From Halomonas sp. HAL1 (lineage in GTDB: Bacteria > Pseudomonadota > Gammaproteobacteria > Pseudomonadales > Halomonadaceae), in assembly GCF_030544485.1 (NCBI RefSeq), contig NZ_CP130610.1, forward strand, positions 1,178,001-1,242,000: a DNA stretch of 64,000 nt. Reading direction: 5' to 3'. This document shows, piece by piece, positions 40,843 through 50,889 of this stretch. The notes below the pieces were generated by a model. It had not been told where the DNA came from, made no database searches, and worked only from the letters and a program-made list of their open reading frames with translations. The first letter of the stretch is position 1. Each line of letters starts with the position of its first letter. A program made the position numbers and the translations under genes.

Positions 40843-41493
40843 ATGCGCGATACGCTAAAAGGACGACCTTCATCACTGGCATTTGCCGCAAGCGCCTTGG
40901 GTTTGACCTTTGGTGCGCCGGTATGGGCGGATGATGCCGCTGAACGGTTAACTGAGCGCCTGGATCCGCTTGAGAGCTATCAGGCTACTTTTGAGCAGCA
41001 GATTCTTGATGGCAGTGGCGAGCGTCTACAGAGCGCGCGTGGCGAGATGTGGCTTTCGCGCCCTGGGTTGCTGCGTTGGGAAGTGGAAGCGCCGTATTCG
41101 CAAACCGTCGTGTCGGATGGCGACGATGTGTATATGTATGATCCCGACCTTGAGCAAGTCACCGTTCAGGCGATGGATGATCGCGTCACCCACACGCCCG
41201 CGCTGCTGCTGTCGGGCAGCGTGGATGAGTTAACCGAGAGCTATGAGGTGTTCTACGAGCAAGATGGCGGCGAAGACGTTTTTACGTTGGTGCCTATCTC
41301 AGCCGATACGCTTTTCGAAGAGTTAAGCATGGTATTCGATGCTGACACATTGACCGAGCTGTGGATGATGGACAGCACCGGGCAGCGCACGGCTATTACC
41401 TTCAGCAACATTACCAGCAACGGCAACATCGACCAGAGCATGTTTGACTTCGAGATTCCCGAAGGCACCGATGTTATCCGCGAACAGCTTTAA
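40843..41493 (+). CDS. lolA: Outer-membrane lipoprotein carrier protein
   Basis: 216 residues with a signal peptide likely cut after APVWA near residue 29. Periplasmic chaperone that carries lipoproteins from LolCDE to LolB. Conserved blocks are YQATFEQQILDG, GEMWLSRPGLLRWEVEAPYSQTVVSDGDDVYMYDPDLEQVT and the C-terminal FDFEIPEGTDVI. GGGAG lies five bases before the ATG. It is convergent with rarA, unlike E. coli, where rarA follows on the same strand. Confidence 0.95.
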   Translation: MRDTLKGRPSSLAFAASALGLTFGAPVWADDAAERLTERLDPLESYQATFEQQILDGSGERLQSARGEMWLSRPGLLRWEVEAPYSQTVVSDGDDVYMYDPDLEQVTVQAMDDRVTHTPALLLSGSVDELTESYEVFYEQDGGEDVFTLVPISADTLFEELSMVFDADTLTELWMMDSTGQRTAITFSNITSNGNIDQSMFDFEIPEGTDVIREQL

Positions 41494-41530
41494 ATAAGAG
41501 CTGTAAGTGTGCAGTAGAGAGGCAGCACAC

Positions 41531-41560
41531 CAGATGAGGCGCCCTAGGGCGCCTCATCTG
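41531..41560. repeat. 30-bp perfect palindrome over the rarA stop codon
   Basis: Arms CAGATGAGGCGCCC and GGGCGCCTCATCTG around a central TA, with no mismatch. Its right half encodes the last residues of RarA (DEAP) and the TAG stop. No T-run follows on either strand, so it is not a typical intrinsic terminator, though it may block both convergent transcripts. Confidence 0.85.
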
Positions 41561-42878
41561 CTTCCTGATCACGGCTTTCACGCCACGCCATTATTTCTCC
41601 AAAGCGCTTCTCCTGACCGAAAGGGCTCGGCTTAAAGAAGGTGGCTTTAGGTAGCTCTTCAGGCCAGCAGTCATGGACGCTACCCGCCGGATAGCCGTCT
41701 GGCTCGTTGTGGGCATAGCGATAGCCTTCACCATGGCCCAACTGCTCCATGAGTTTGGTGGGCGCATTGCGCAGGTAGGTTGGCACTTCCACCTGAGGTT
41801 GCTGACTTACATACTGCTTGGCCTCACTCCAGGCGCGATCAATGCGGTTGCTTTTAGGCGCCACCGCCAAGTGAATGGCTGCATGGGCAATCGCCCGCTG
41901 GCCTTCGTAATCCCCCAGGCGCAGGTAGGCGTCCCAAGCAGCAATCACCAGCGGTAGGGCGCGAGGGTCGGCATTGCCGACATCCTCTGAGGCAATGGCC
42001 GTCAGTCGGCGCACCACGTCCAGCGGGTCGCCGCCACCCTGCATGAAGCGCGCCATATACAGCAGCGCGGCATTAGGCCGTGAAGAGCGGATGGATTTGT
42101 GGATGGCCGAGAGCAGGTCGTAGTAGGCGTCACCCTGCTTATCGAAAGCGCTGGCTTGGTGACCAATCACATCCGCCAGTACGTCCTTATGGAGTACTTC
42201 ACGGCCCGCTTCCTGGGTGGCGAAATCACACGCGGTTTCTAATAACCCAAGCGCCCGGCGAGCATCACCTGCGCTGGCATGGGCTAGCGCGCTTAATACT
42301 TCGTCTTCAACGTGAATATCGCGTTTTCCCAGCCCGCGTTCAGCGTCGTTAAGCGCTTGGCGCATCACTGTAATCAACTCATCCTGAGTGAGCGATTTCA
42401 ATACGTAAACCCGTGCACGGGAGAGCAGCGCCGAGTTGACCTCAAATGATGGGTTTTCGGTAGTGGCACCAATCAGCGTGAGCAGCCCCGACTCCACATG
42501 GGGCAGTAGGGCATCCTGCTGACTCTTGTTGAGACGGTGAATCTCATCTAAAAAGAGGATGACCGTGGATGACATTTGCTGGGCACGTTCTACGACGGCA
42601 CGAATCTCTTTCACCCCGGCCATCACCGCGCTGAGGTGCTCCAGGTGGGCTTGAGAGGCTCTGGCTAAAAGCTCTGCCAGCGTGGTCTTGCCCACCCCCG
42701 GCGGCCCCCATAGAATCATCGAACGCACGATGCCTGATTCTGCCATACGGCGTAGCGGTTTATCCGGCCCCACCAACGCCTGTTGGCCTACGTAATCGTC
42801 CAATTGGCGTGGGCGCATACGAAAGGCTAGCGGGGCGTCTTCTGAAGGTGCTGCGTGGGCGCTATCAAAAAGGTCCAT
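41544..42878 (-). CDS. rarA: Replication-associated recombination protein A (AAA+ ATPase)
   Basis: 444 residues from the ATG at 42878 (GGAAG five bases upstream). Clamp-loader-like ATPase of the RarA/MgsA/WRNIP1 family acting at stalled forks. Walker [10 protein letters not shown], Walker [18 protein letters not shown] and sensor 1 [14 protein letters not shown] are clear. The C-terminal tetramerisation part contains [20 protein letters not shown] and [24 protein letters not shown]. The stop codon is inside a 30-bp palindrome. Confidence 0.96.
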   Translation of the reverse strand: MDLFDSAHAAPSEDAPLAFRMRPRQLDDYVGQQALVGPDKPLRRMAESGIVRSMILWGPPGVGKTTLAELLARASQAHLEHLSAVMAGVKEIRAVVERAQQMSSTVILFLDEIHRLNKSQQDALLPHVESGLLTLIGATTENPSFEVNSALLSRARVYVLKSLTQDELITVMRQALNDAERGLGKRDIHVEDEVLSALAHASAGDARRALGLLETACDFATQEAGREVLHKDVLADVIGHQASAFDKQGDAYYDLLSAIHKSIRSSRPNAALLYMARFMQGGGDPLDVVRRLTAIASEDVGNADPRALPLVIAAWDAYLRLGDYEGQRAIAHAAIHLAVAPKSNRIDRAWSEAKQYVSQQPQVEVPTYLRNAPTKLMEQLGHGEGYRYAHNEPDGYPAGSVHDCWPEELPKATFFKPSPFGQEKRFGEIMAWRESRDQEADEAP

Positions 42879-43115
42879 GTAAACTTCCGTTGTCAATCGG
42901 GGCGTAGAACTACTTATTTGTTACAAGTGTCTGTGGTAAAGCGCAGCTTGTCGAACTACCTTTGGCGTAACCTAACAGAAAGATGCGCTTGCTAGGATAA
43001 CGCCATAGAGGCATTGTTAATGATAACGCCTGTTAGTTGCTATGCCCCTATGATTGCATGCCGTCAGCTTAATCAGGCAAAACGGCAGGCATGACACGAT
43101 AAAGGAGACGGCTCA

Positions 43116-43661
43116 ATGTTAAACCAACTGCGTCTAGATCATGCCAATATGGCCCGGATGCTTCATGTGCTACAGCTGAAGCAAAAAACGTTAGCACAGG
43201 GAGAGCGGCCCAACTTCAAGCTGATGCGTGAGGTAGTCGATTACATTTTATCCTACATGGATGGTTTTGCCGCCCCGCTGGAAAAGGTCTGCGTTGAGCG
43301 GTTACAGGCTAAAGCGCCCGACCATAGTGCGCTTACCGAACAGATGGCCAATGATTATCGTGAGTTAAAGCCTCGCTTGCAGCGCCTCTCCAGCGATATC
43401 GACATGATTCTGATGGACAATGTGCTGCCCATGGATCGTTTTGCTGAAGATCTAAAAGATTATTTAGAGGCGCATCGGGCCTACTTGCGCCACGAGCGTG
43501 AAGGGCTGTTCCCGCTAATTGATGAGCACTTTAGTCAAGAAGATATGGAAAAGCTTCGCGAGGCGCTTCCCGCCGGTGCGGAACAAGAGTTAGAGCGCCT
43601 GCAGCAAGCCTACCCCGAACTCTACGCCGAACTGCGAGGGGCTGATGTGCCCGCGGTATAG
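43116..43661 (+). CDS. Hemerythrin-like (HHE) domain protein with missing metal ligands
   Basis: 181 residues, all-helical. The family frame is visible: LDHANMARMLHVLQ (His9), then NFKLMREVVDYILSYMDG, then HRAYLRHEREGLFP (His126). Where bacterial hemerythrin-like proteins usually have Tyr-His-His-Pro, this one has FAAPLE (residues 51-56), and the usual Glu-His after it reads NDYREL (79-84). Several iron-binding His are therefore absent. GGAG precedes the start. It is a single gene upstream of murI. It may bind a different metal or none; function unknown. Confidence 0.72.
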   Translation: MLNQLRLDHANMARMLHVLQLKQKTLAQGERPNFKLMREVVDYILSYMDGFAAPLEKVCVERLQAKAPDHSALTEQMANDYRELKPRLQRLSSDIDMILMDNVLPMDRFAEDLKDYLEAHRAYLRHEREGLFPLIDEHFSQEDMEKLREALPAGAEQELERLQQAYPELYAELRGADVPAV

Positions 43662-43812
43662 CCCGGAAAAACGACTTAAGCGGGTAGCGACAATCAATAA
43701 ATTCATAGGCGGGGCATGCTAAACTGGCGGCCCCGTTTTTATTGGGTGTCAGTTTAACCATCGACCAGCTCGGCGCTGATGAATGAAGCAGGATAGTGAT
43801 GCAAAGAGAGTC

Positions 43813-44610
43813 ATGAAAGGCCCCGTATTAATTTTTGATTCCGGTGTCGGCGGCCTGTCGGTGACGCAATCGCTGCGTCAACACTACCCTGATGCTGCTA
43901 TGTGCTACGCCTGCGATAATGCTTGGCTGCCTTATGGGCTGCGCGAAGACGCCGCGCTAACCGAGCGCATCGTGGCGGTCTGTCAGGCCGCCGTCGACGC
44001 TTGCCAACCGAGCGTGCTGGTTGTCGCCTGCAACACCGCAAGCACCTTGGCGTTGGAGCATCTGCGCCAACAGTTAGCTATTCCCGTGGTAGGTACTGTG
44101 CCTGCTATCAAACCTGCGGCTGCGATTAGCCAAACGCGGCATATCGGTTTATTGGCCACCAGGGCCACGGTAGCGCGGCCCTATACCCAGCGCTTAATTG
44201 ATAGCTTCGCCAGTGACTGTGCCATCACGCGCGTTGCCGCCGATGCCTTAGTGGTGGAAGCAGAAGCCTATCTGGCTGGCATTACGCCCAATACAGAGCG
44301 TATGCAGGCGGCATTGGCGCCGTTATGGCAAGCCATCACTGCTCCTGCCGAGCATCCCAAACTAGATACCGTGGTGCTCGGCTGCACTCATTTTCCGCTG
44401 TTGAAACCCTGGCTAGAGCAGCTTGCCCCTGCGCCTTTACATTGGATTGATTCTGGTGATGCTATCGCTCGGCGTGTGGCGCAAGTGGTTGATGAGCTAT
44501 CCAGCGATCACCACGATGGTCGCTGTTATACAACTGCGCCCGCTGCGAATCTGACCGCTGGTTTAGCGCGCTATGGGTTTAAAGCGCCCCAATTGCTAAA
44601 CGTGCGTTAA
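43813..44610 (+). CDS. murI: Glutamate racemase
   Basis: 265 residues from the ATG at 43813; an in-frame ATG at 43783 would add ten polar residues not seen in the family, and neither has a strong ribosome-binding site. It makes D-glutamate for peptidoglycan. The substrate motif FDSGVGGLSV is at the start, and the two catalytic Cys are in VVACNTASTLAL and VVLGCTHFPLL. Conserved GTVPAIKPA and GLLATRATV are present. trmA follows after 50 bases on the same strand. Confidence 0.95.
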   Translation: MKGPVLIFDSGVGGLSVTQSLRQHYPDAAMCYACDNAWLPYGLREDAALTERIVAVCQAAVDACQPSVLVVACNTASTLALEHLRQQLAIPVVGTVPAIKPAAAISQTRHIGLLATRATVARPYTQRLIDSFASDCAITRVAADALVVEAEAYLAGITPNTERMQAALAPLWQAITAPAEHPKLDTVVLGCTHFPLLKPWLEQLAPAPLHWIDSGDAIARRVAQVVDELSSDHHDGRCYTTAPAANLTAGLARYGFKAPQLLNVR

Positions 44611-44660
44611 TGAACATTATTTGTCGCTACTATTTCTGAACCCATTCAAGAGGAGCAGCC

Positions 44661-45782
44661 TTGGCTATCCCCGTCGTAGAACCTGAGCGTTATGCCGAGC
44701 AGTTGGCCGCCAAGCGCGACTATCTGGAAAGTACCTTTGCGCCTTTCCAGCCACCGGTACTGGAGGTGTTTGAATCGCCGCCCGGCTACTACCGCCAGCG
44801 TTGCGAGTTTCGCATTTGGCATGAAGAGAACGATCTCTTCTATGCCATGTTTGAGGTCGATCCTGAGAACCCGAAAAATAAGCGCGTCATTCGGCTGGAT
44901 CAGTACGCCGTGGCCAGCGAGCGAATCAATCAGCTCATGCCACAGCTGCGTGAGGCCTGTCTCGCGTCTGACGAGCTGCGCCGCAAGCTGTTTCAGGTGG
45001 AATTTTTAACCACGCTCTCTGGCGAAGCGCTGGTCACACTGATTTATCATCGCCCCTTAGGTGACGAGTGGGAACGCGAAGCGCGCGCGCTAGAAGCTGA
45101 ACTCGGCATCATGATCATTGGTCGTTCCCGCAAGCAGCGCATTGTGCTGACCCGTGACCATGTCTGGGAGCGCCTAGAGGTAGATGGCCGCACGTTGCAC
45201 TATCAGCAGGTCGAAAACAGCTTTACCCAGCCCAATGCGCATATCTGCCAAAAAATGCTCAGCTGGGCGCGGGAAGTGACCGCTAAGCAGCAAGATGAAG
45301 GCGCAAAGAAAGATCTGGTCGAGCTCTACTGCGGAAACGGCAATTTCACCATTGCGCTCGCCGAGAATTTCCGTCGCGTGTTGGCCACGGAAATTTCCCG
45401 CACGTCGGTCGCCAGTGCCAACGTCAACTTAGAAGCCAATGGGGTCACGAACGCGCAGATTGGTCGCATGTCAGCAGAAGAGTTTTCGCAGGCGCTGAAG
45501 GGCGAAAAGGCCGGACGTCGCGTGGCGGAAATGGGACTGGATGATTACGATTTTTCCACCGTGCTGGTAGACCCGCCCCGCGCCGGGCTAGATGAACAGA
45601 GCTGTGAACAGCTCAGCGAGTATGCTCAGATCGTCTATATTTCATGCAACCCGGCCACATTGGCTGAAAACTTGACCATACTGACCAACACTCATCGGAT
45701 AGAGCGCTTTGCGCTATTTGACCAGTTCCCGTTTACCGATCACTGTGAATGCGGGGTGTTGTTAACGCGGCGGGACGTTTAA
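44661..45782 (+). CDS. trmA: tRNA (uracil-5-)-methyltransferase
   Basis: 373 residues from a TTG at 44661 with AGGAG five bases upstream. Makes m5U54 in tRNA using SAM. The RNA-binding N-terminal half contains SPPGYYRQRCEFRIWHE. The catalytic half has QVENSFTQPNAHICQKML, the SAM site LVELYCGNGNFTIALAENF, and the nucleophile Cys in VYISCNPATLAENL. There is no iron-sulfur Cys cluster of the RlmD type. E. coli TrmA is 366 residues. Confidence 0.96.
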   Translation: MAIPVVEPERYAEQLAAKRDYLESTFAPFQPPVLEVFESPPGYYRQRCEFRIWHEENDLFYAMFEVDPENPKNKRVIRLDQYAVASERINQLMPQLREACLASDELRRKLFQVEFLTTLSGEALVTLIYHRPLGDEWEREARALEAELGIMIIGRSRKQRIVLTRDHVWERLEVDGRTLHYQQVENSFTQPNAHICQKMLSWAREVTAKQQDEGAKKDLVELYCGNGNFTIALAENFRRVLATEISRTSVASANVNLEANGVTNAQIGRMSAEEFSQALKGEKAGRRVAEMGLDDYDFSTVLVDPPRAGLDEQSCEQLSEYAQIVYISCNPATLAENLTILTNTHRIERFALFDQFPFTDHCECGVLLTRRDV

Positions 45783-45955
45783 GCAAAAAGTTAATGTTCT
45801 AACGGCCTAATGCGTAAACGGTATGCGCCATGAACAACATGTCATGTGATTAGGGACGCGACGATAGGTAGCGTAAGCTAGACGCTATGTTGGCCTAAAG
45901 GCCTATTGTCCTTCGTTTTTTGGCCGATTAATGGCCTAGGCAGTCGAGGTGATGG

Positions 45956-48900
45956 ATGCACTACGTTGCGATTGAAGAGAGTCGTCAGGATCTTTTGAAG
46001 CAGCTTCAGGAGCGATTATATGCGCGTCTGGAGCCTGCTCGAGCCGCGACAATTGACGCCTTTGCTCGACACTTTTATGCCACCGTGCCGGTGGAGGATC
46101 TCGTCGATCGTCGCCTGGACGACCTGTATGGTGCAACACTGTCAATCTGGCAGTTTTTACAGCACCACGACCCCAAAAAACCTAAAGTGCGCGTTTTTAA
46201 TCCAGACTTTGAAGAGCACGGCTGGCAGTCAACGCATACCTTTGTGGCCGTGCTGCATGAGGATATGCCGTTTTTGGTCGACTCGGTGCGTATCGAGCTC
46301 AACCGTCGCGGCTTAACGGTTCACGCGATTCAAAACGCCGTGCTGGCGGTTGCTCGTGATGACCGTCACCAGTTACAGGCGCAGGCCTCACCTCGCGATG
46401 AGAACGCGCCGGAAGCCCGCGAGTCACTAATTGTTATTGAAGTCGATCGACACACCGACGTGGCGTTGCTTGAGAAAATCGAAAGCAACCTGAACGACGT
46501 ACTACGCGATGTGCGCACCGCCGTGGGTGATTACGACGCTATGTGCGCGCAAATTACCGCGTCGATTCAAGAGCTTGAAAAAAATTGCCCGCCGCAGATC
46601 GACCCTGACGACCACGAAGAGGCGATTGCTTTCTTAGAGTGGCTGCTCAAGGACAACTTCACCTTCTTAGGCTACGACGAGTATCTACTGGAAGGTAACG
46701 AACTGCAGCGCGATGCCAATAGCGTACTGGGCGTGTTCCGACTGGATCAGCCGCGCTACTGCGAGCGGATTCGTACCGAAGAGGGCGTGGATGAGCACAA
46801 CGACTATGTGCTGGTGCCGCAACTGCTGTCGTTTGCCAAGAGTGCCCATCACTCCCGCGTGCATCGTCCTACCTATCCTGACTACATTACCGTTGATCGT
46901 TACGATGACGACGGCAACGTGATTGGAGAACGGCGCTTCTTTGGTCTGTTCACCTCGACGGTTTATAACGAATCACCGCGGAACATTCCGCTGCTACGCC
47001 GTAAGCTAAAAGCGGTGATGGATATCGCAGGGTTTAATCCTCAGGGCCACAACGGCAAGCAGTTGCTGCAGGTGCTGGAAGTTTACCCCCGCGATGACCT
47101 GTTTCAAATCGACACCGAATCATTGGCGAGCACTTCGCTGGGTATTCTCAATATCCGCGAGCGCCGCCAGGTGCGGCTGTTTATCCGCGCCGATATCAGC
47201 GGCAAGTTCTACTCCTGCTTGGTGTTTGTGCCCCGCGACGTATTCTCGACGGATCTGCGCCAGCGAATTCAAAATGTGCTGTGCGATGAGCTGGATGCCC
47301 ACTTTGGCGATTTCAATACCTACCTATCCGAGTCGGTACTGGCACGCATTCAGCTGATTCTGCGCTTCAACGGCGATGCGCCCAGCGATTACGATCTTAA
47401 GCGCCTGGAGAGCAAGGTGGCGCGGCTGGCGCGTAGCTGGCGCGATGACCTGCACAACGCCATGGTGGAAGGGTTTGGCGAAGAGCGTGCCAACCACCTG
47501 ATGGATCACTTCCGCGAAGCATTCTCAGCGAGCTATCGTGAAGATTTTTCCGCACGCACCGCGGTGTTTGATGTCCAGCACTTGTTAACGCTGAACAACG
47601 GCGACGACTTATCGCTGTCGCTCTACCGTCCGCTGGAAGAGCAGGGCGGTGGCGTTAATCTAAAGCTGTTCCATCGCGGCACCCAGATTCCGCTTTCCGA
47701 CGTGCTGCCGATGATGGAAAACCTCGGCCTACGCGTGATTGGCGAACGCCCCTACGATATCAACTCCCCTGAACAGCGCTACTGGATTCACGACTTCGAG
47801 CTTGAGCACAGCGGTGCGGATGTCAGCTTGGGTGATATGCGCGACGTATTTACCGAAGCCTTCAAACGCATCTGGACAGGCGAAGCCGATAACGATGCCT
47901 TTAACCGCCTGATTATCGGCGCAGGGCTGGATTGGCGCGAAGTGGCGATGCTGCGCGGCTATGCGCGCTATTTGAAGCAGATCCGCTTTGGCATGTCTCA
48001 GGACTACATTGCCGCCACATTGGCCAACTATCCGGCCATCACCCGCGAGTTGGTTGAGCTATTCCGCCTGCGTTTTGATCCTGAGCAGCATGACCACGCC
48101 ACCGACGAGTGCATCGCTAGCTTAAACGAGCGACTGGAAGGTGTTGCTAGTCTTAACGACGACCAACTGCTGCGTCGCTTTATGGAGTTAATTCTCGCCA
48201 CGCTGCGTACCAACTACTACCAGCTCGGCGAGGGCGGACGCTTTAAAGACTATATCGCTTACAAACTTGAGCCCTCCAAGGTCACCGGCATGCCCAAGCC
48301 GCGGCCAATGTTTGAAATTTTTGTCTGCTCGCCACGAGTTGAAGGTGTCCACCTGCGCGGCGGTAAGGTCGCCCGCGGCGGCCTACGCTGGTCTGACCGC
48401 TTTGAAGATTACCGCACTGAAGTGCTGGGCTTGGTGAAAGCGCAGCAGGTTAAGAACGCCGTGATCGTCCCTGTTGGCGCAAAAGGCGGTTTTGTCTGTA
48501 AGCGCATGCCGGAGAATGCCAGCCGCGACGTTGTGCAGAAAGAGGGCATCGCCTGCTATCAAATCTTTATCCGCGCGCTGCTGGATGTTACCGACAACCT
48601 GGTGGGTAGCGCTGTGGTGCCGCCGGAAAATGTCGTTCGTCACGATGGCGATGACGCCTATTTGGTGGTAGCCGCCGATAAAGGCACGGCGACTTTCTCG
48701 GATATCGCTAATGAGATTTCCCTGGAGTATGGCCACTGGCTGGGCGATGCCTTTGCCTCTGGCGGTGCCAACGGTTACGACCACAAGAAAATGGGTATCA
48801 CCGCCCGCGGCGCCTGGGAGTCAGTTAAGCGCCACTTCAAGAACCTGGATGTGGATACCCAGCGGGATCTGTTCAGCGTGGTCGGTATCGGTGATATGGC

Positions 48901-50779
48901 CGGTGATGTGTTCGGTAACGGCATGCTGCTCTCCGACAAGATTCAGCTGGTGGGTGCCTTTAACCATCTGCATATCTTTGTTGACCCCAATCCAGACGCT
49001 GAAGCCTCCTTCGCCGAGCGCAAACGGCTGTTCGCCCTGCCACGCTCCAGCTGGGAAGATTACAGTCAGGAGCTGATCTCTGCCGGTGGCGGTATCTTTA
49101 GCCGCAGTGCTAAATCAATCGTTATTACCCCGGAAATGCAGCAGGTGTTTGGCATCCAGGAAACCCGCCTGTCGCCGAACGAATTGATCCGCGCGATGCT
49201 CAAATCTAAGGTGGATTTGATCTGGAACGGCGGTATCGGTACCTATGTGAAGGGCTCCGATGAAACCGATGCCGATGTTGGCGACAAAGCCAACGACAGC
49301 CTGCGCATCAACGGCAACGACTTGAACTGCCGCGTGGTGGGTGAGGGCGGTAACCTTGGTTTGACCCAGCGCGGGCGTATGGAAGCCGCCGCCAAAGGCG
49401 TGCGTGTCTATACCGACTTCATTGACAACGCCGGTGGGGTGAACTGCTCCGACCATGAGGTCAATATCAAGATTTTGATCGATGAAGTGGTCAAGCGCGG
49501 CGATATGACCGACAAACAGCGCAATCAGCTGCTGGCGGAAATGACCGATGAAGTGTCAGAGCTGGTGATTCTCGATAATTACCGCCAAAGCCAAGCGCTG
49601 GATCTATCGGCTATCCTTTCTGACCAGTCGATGGGGCCCTACCGCCGCTTTATCAGCGAGCTGGAGGCCACCGGGCAGATTGACCGCGAGCTGGAGTTCC
49701 TGCCTGCCGATGATGTGCTCAAAGAGCGAGCCAGCAACGATCAAGGGATGCGTCTGCCCGAGCTATCGGTACTGATCTCTTACGCCAAGAGTACCTTGAA
49801 GGGCGACTTGATCACCTCTGACGTGCCGGATGACCCGTATATTCACCGTCATCTGGAGCGGTTGTTCCCCTCGGTGCTGGTTGAGCGCTTTAAAGACGAA
49901 ATGTACGAACACCGTCTTAAGCGTGAAATCGTGGCAACGCAGGTGGCCAACGATCTGGTCGACCATATGGGTATCGTCTTTGTACGCCGCCTAATGGACT
50001 CCACCGGCGCTGGGCGTGCCGACATCGCTCGCGCTTATATTGTGGCCCGCGATAGCTTCAACTTGCCCGGTCTATGGGCGCAAATTGAAGCGCTCGATAA
50101 TCAAGTGCCGAATCGCATCCAGTACTCAATGATGCTCGACTTGATGCGCCTGATCCGTCGCGCTACGCGCTGGTTTGTGCGTCAGCATTTAGGGCTCTCG
50201 ACACTGGACACTATCGAGTATTTTGCTCCTCGCCTGGCGCAGTTACAGGAAGGTATTGGTGAGTTGCTCAGCGGTGAAGAGCTTAGCGCCTGGAACTCGC
50301 GTCGAGACGAGCTGTTGGAGGCGGGCGTGCCGGATGCGCTGGCATCCACCGTGGCGGCGTCATCAAGCCTTTATGCGGGGCTGGGCATTATCCAGGCGGC
50401 GCGCCTGACCAACGAAAAACCCCAACGGGTGGCGGAAGTGCTGTACGAAATTGGCAGCCGCCTGGAGCTGCCGTGGATGATTCAGCAGGTAACTCAGCTG
50501 GAAGTGCGCGACGCTTGGCAGGCGCAGGCGCGGGAAACCTTCCGCGACGACATCGAGCGACAGCAGTTGGCACTGACCACCAGCGTACTGAAGCTTGATG
50601 CCGGAAGCCGCGATACCCAAGAGCGGGTGGCGCAGTGGTTGGATCAGCACGCCGATCTGCATCGCCGCTGGTGTCGTTTGATTGAAGAGGTGCGCGGCGG
50701 TAGTGAAGGGGGCTTTGCGCTCTTCGCCGTGGCGGTACGCGAACTGGTCGATCTGGCTGAAAGCGATAGCGAAGCCTAA
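45956..50779 (+). CDS. gdhB: NAD-dependent glutamate dehydrogenase, 180-kDa class
   Basis: 1607 residues, the large GDH class of Pseudomonas, Psychrobacter and Streptomyces. It converts glutamate to 2-oxoglutarate and ammonia, feeding amino-acid catabolism. N-terminal ACT-like regulatory segments occupy roughly the first 700 residues. The catalytic core holds GAKGGFVCKRMP near residue 840 and GDMAGDVFGNGMLLS, DPNPDAEASF and VVGEGGNLGLTQRGR farther on. GAGGT five bases upstream supports the start. A 173-base spacer with a TAGCGT/ACGCTA hairpin precedes it. Monocistronic, with a terminator after it. Confidence 0.96.
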   Translation: MHYVAIEESRQDLLKQLQERLYARLEPARAATIDAFARHFYATVPVEDLVDRRLDDLYGATLSIWQFLQHHDPKKPKVRVFNPDFEEHGWQSTHTFVAVLHEDMPFLVDSVRIELNRRGLTVHAIQNAVLAVARDDRHQLQAQASPRDENAPEARESLIVIEVDRHTDVALLEKIESNLNDVLRDVRTAVGDYDAMCAQITASIQELEKNCPPQIDPDDHEEAIAFLEWLLKDNFTFLGYDEYLLEGNELQRDANSVLGVFRLDQPRYCERIRTEEGVDEHNDYVLVPQLLSFAKSAHHSRVHRPTYPDYITVDRYDDDGNVIGERRFFGLFTSTVYNESPRNIPLLRRKLKAVMDIAGFNPQGHNGKQLLQVLEVYPRDDLFQIDTESLASTSLGILNIRERRQVRLFIRADISGKFYSCLVFVPRDVFSTDLRQRIQNVLCDELDAHFGDFNTYLSESVLARIQLILRFNGDAPSDYDLKRLESKVARLARSWRDDLHNAMVEGFGEERANHLMDHFREAFSASYREDFSARTAVFDVQHLLTLNNGDDLSLSLYRPLEEQGGGVNLKLFHRGTQIPLSDVLPMMENLGLRVIGERPYDINSPEQRYWIHDFELEHSGADVSLGDMRDVFTEAFKRIWTGEADNDAFNRLIIGAGLDWREVAMLRGYARYLKQIRFGMSQDYIAATLANYPAITRELVELFRLRFDPEQHDHATDECIASLNERLEGVASLNDDQLLRRFMELILATLRTNYYQLGEGGRFKDYIAYKLEPSKVTGMPKPRPMFEIFVCSPRVEGVHLRGGKVARGGLRWSDRFEDYRTEVLGLVKAQQVKNAVIVPVGAKGGFVCKRMPENASRDVVQKEGIACYQIFIRALLDVTDNLVGSAVVPPENVVRHDGDDAYLVVAADKGTATFSDIANEISLEYGHWLGDAFASGGANGYDHKKMGITARGAWESVKRHFKNLDVDTQRDLFSVVGIGDMAGDVFGNGMLLSDKIQLVGAFNHLHIFVDPNPDAEASFAERKRLFALPRSSWEDYSQELISAGGGIFSRSAKSIVITPEMQQVFGIQETRLSPNELIRAMLKSKVDLIWNGGIGTYVKGSDETDADVGDKANDSLRINGNDLNCRVVGEGGNLGLTQRGRMEAAAKGVRVYTDFIDNAGGVNCSDHEVNIKILIDEVVKRGDMTDKQRNQLLAEMTDEVSELVILDNYRQSQALDLSAILSDQSMGPYRRFISELEATGQIDRELEFLPADDVLKERASNDQGMRLPELSVLISYAKSTLKGDLITSDVPDDPYIHRHLERLFPSVLVERFKDEMYEHRLKREIVATQVANDLVDHMGIVFVRRLMDSTGAGRADIARAYIVARDSFNLPGLWAQIEALDNQVPNRIQYSMMLDLMRLIRRATRWFVRQHLGLSTLDTIEYFAPRLAQLQEGIGELLSGEELSAWNSRRDELLEAGVPDALASTVAASSSLYAGLGIIQAARLTNEKPQRVAEVLYEIGSRLELPWMIQQVTQLEVRDAWQAQARETFRDDIERQQLALTTSVLKLDAGSRDTQERVAQWLDQHADLHRRWCRLIEEVRGGSEGGFALFAVAVRELVDLAESDSEA

Positions 50780-50804
50780 ATTTACCTAGTGATTCCGCTC
50801 TACA

Positions 50805-50841
50805 AAAGCGCGTCCTGGTTCTCCACCAGGGCGCGCTTTAT
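50805..50841 (+). terminator. Terminator of gdhB
   Basis: Stem AAAGCGCGTCCTGG with CCAGGGCGCGCTTT (one G-T pair) around a 7-base loop, ending in TTTA. Confidence 0.85.
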
Positions 50842-50889
50842 TGCGTTATACTAATGCCCGTTTTCAGCCCCCGCTTCAAGAGATCCGCT

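Noticed and set aside
41531..41560. Intrinsic terminator for lolA or rarA
   Set aside because: The stem is perfect but no T-run follows on either strand; kept as a palindrome instead.
48383..48784. 133-codon minus-strand frame inside gdhB
   Set aside because: Shadow of the conserved catalytic region of gdhB.
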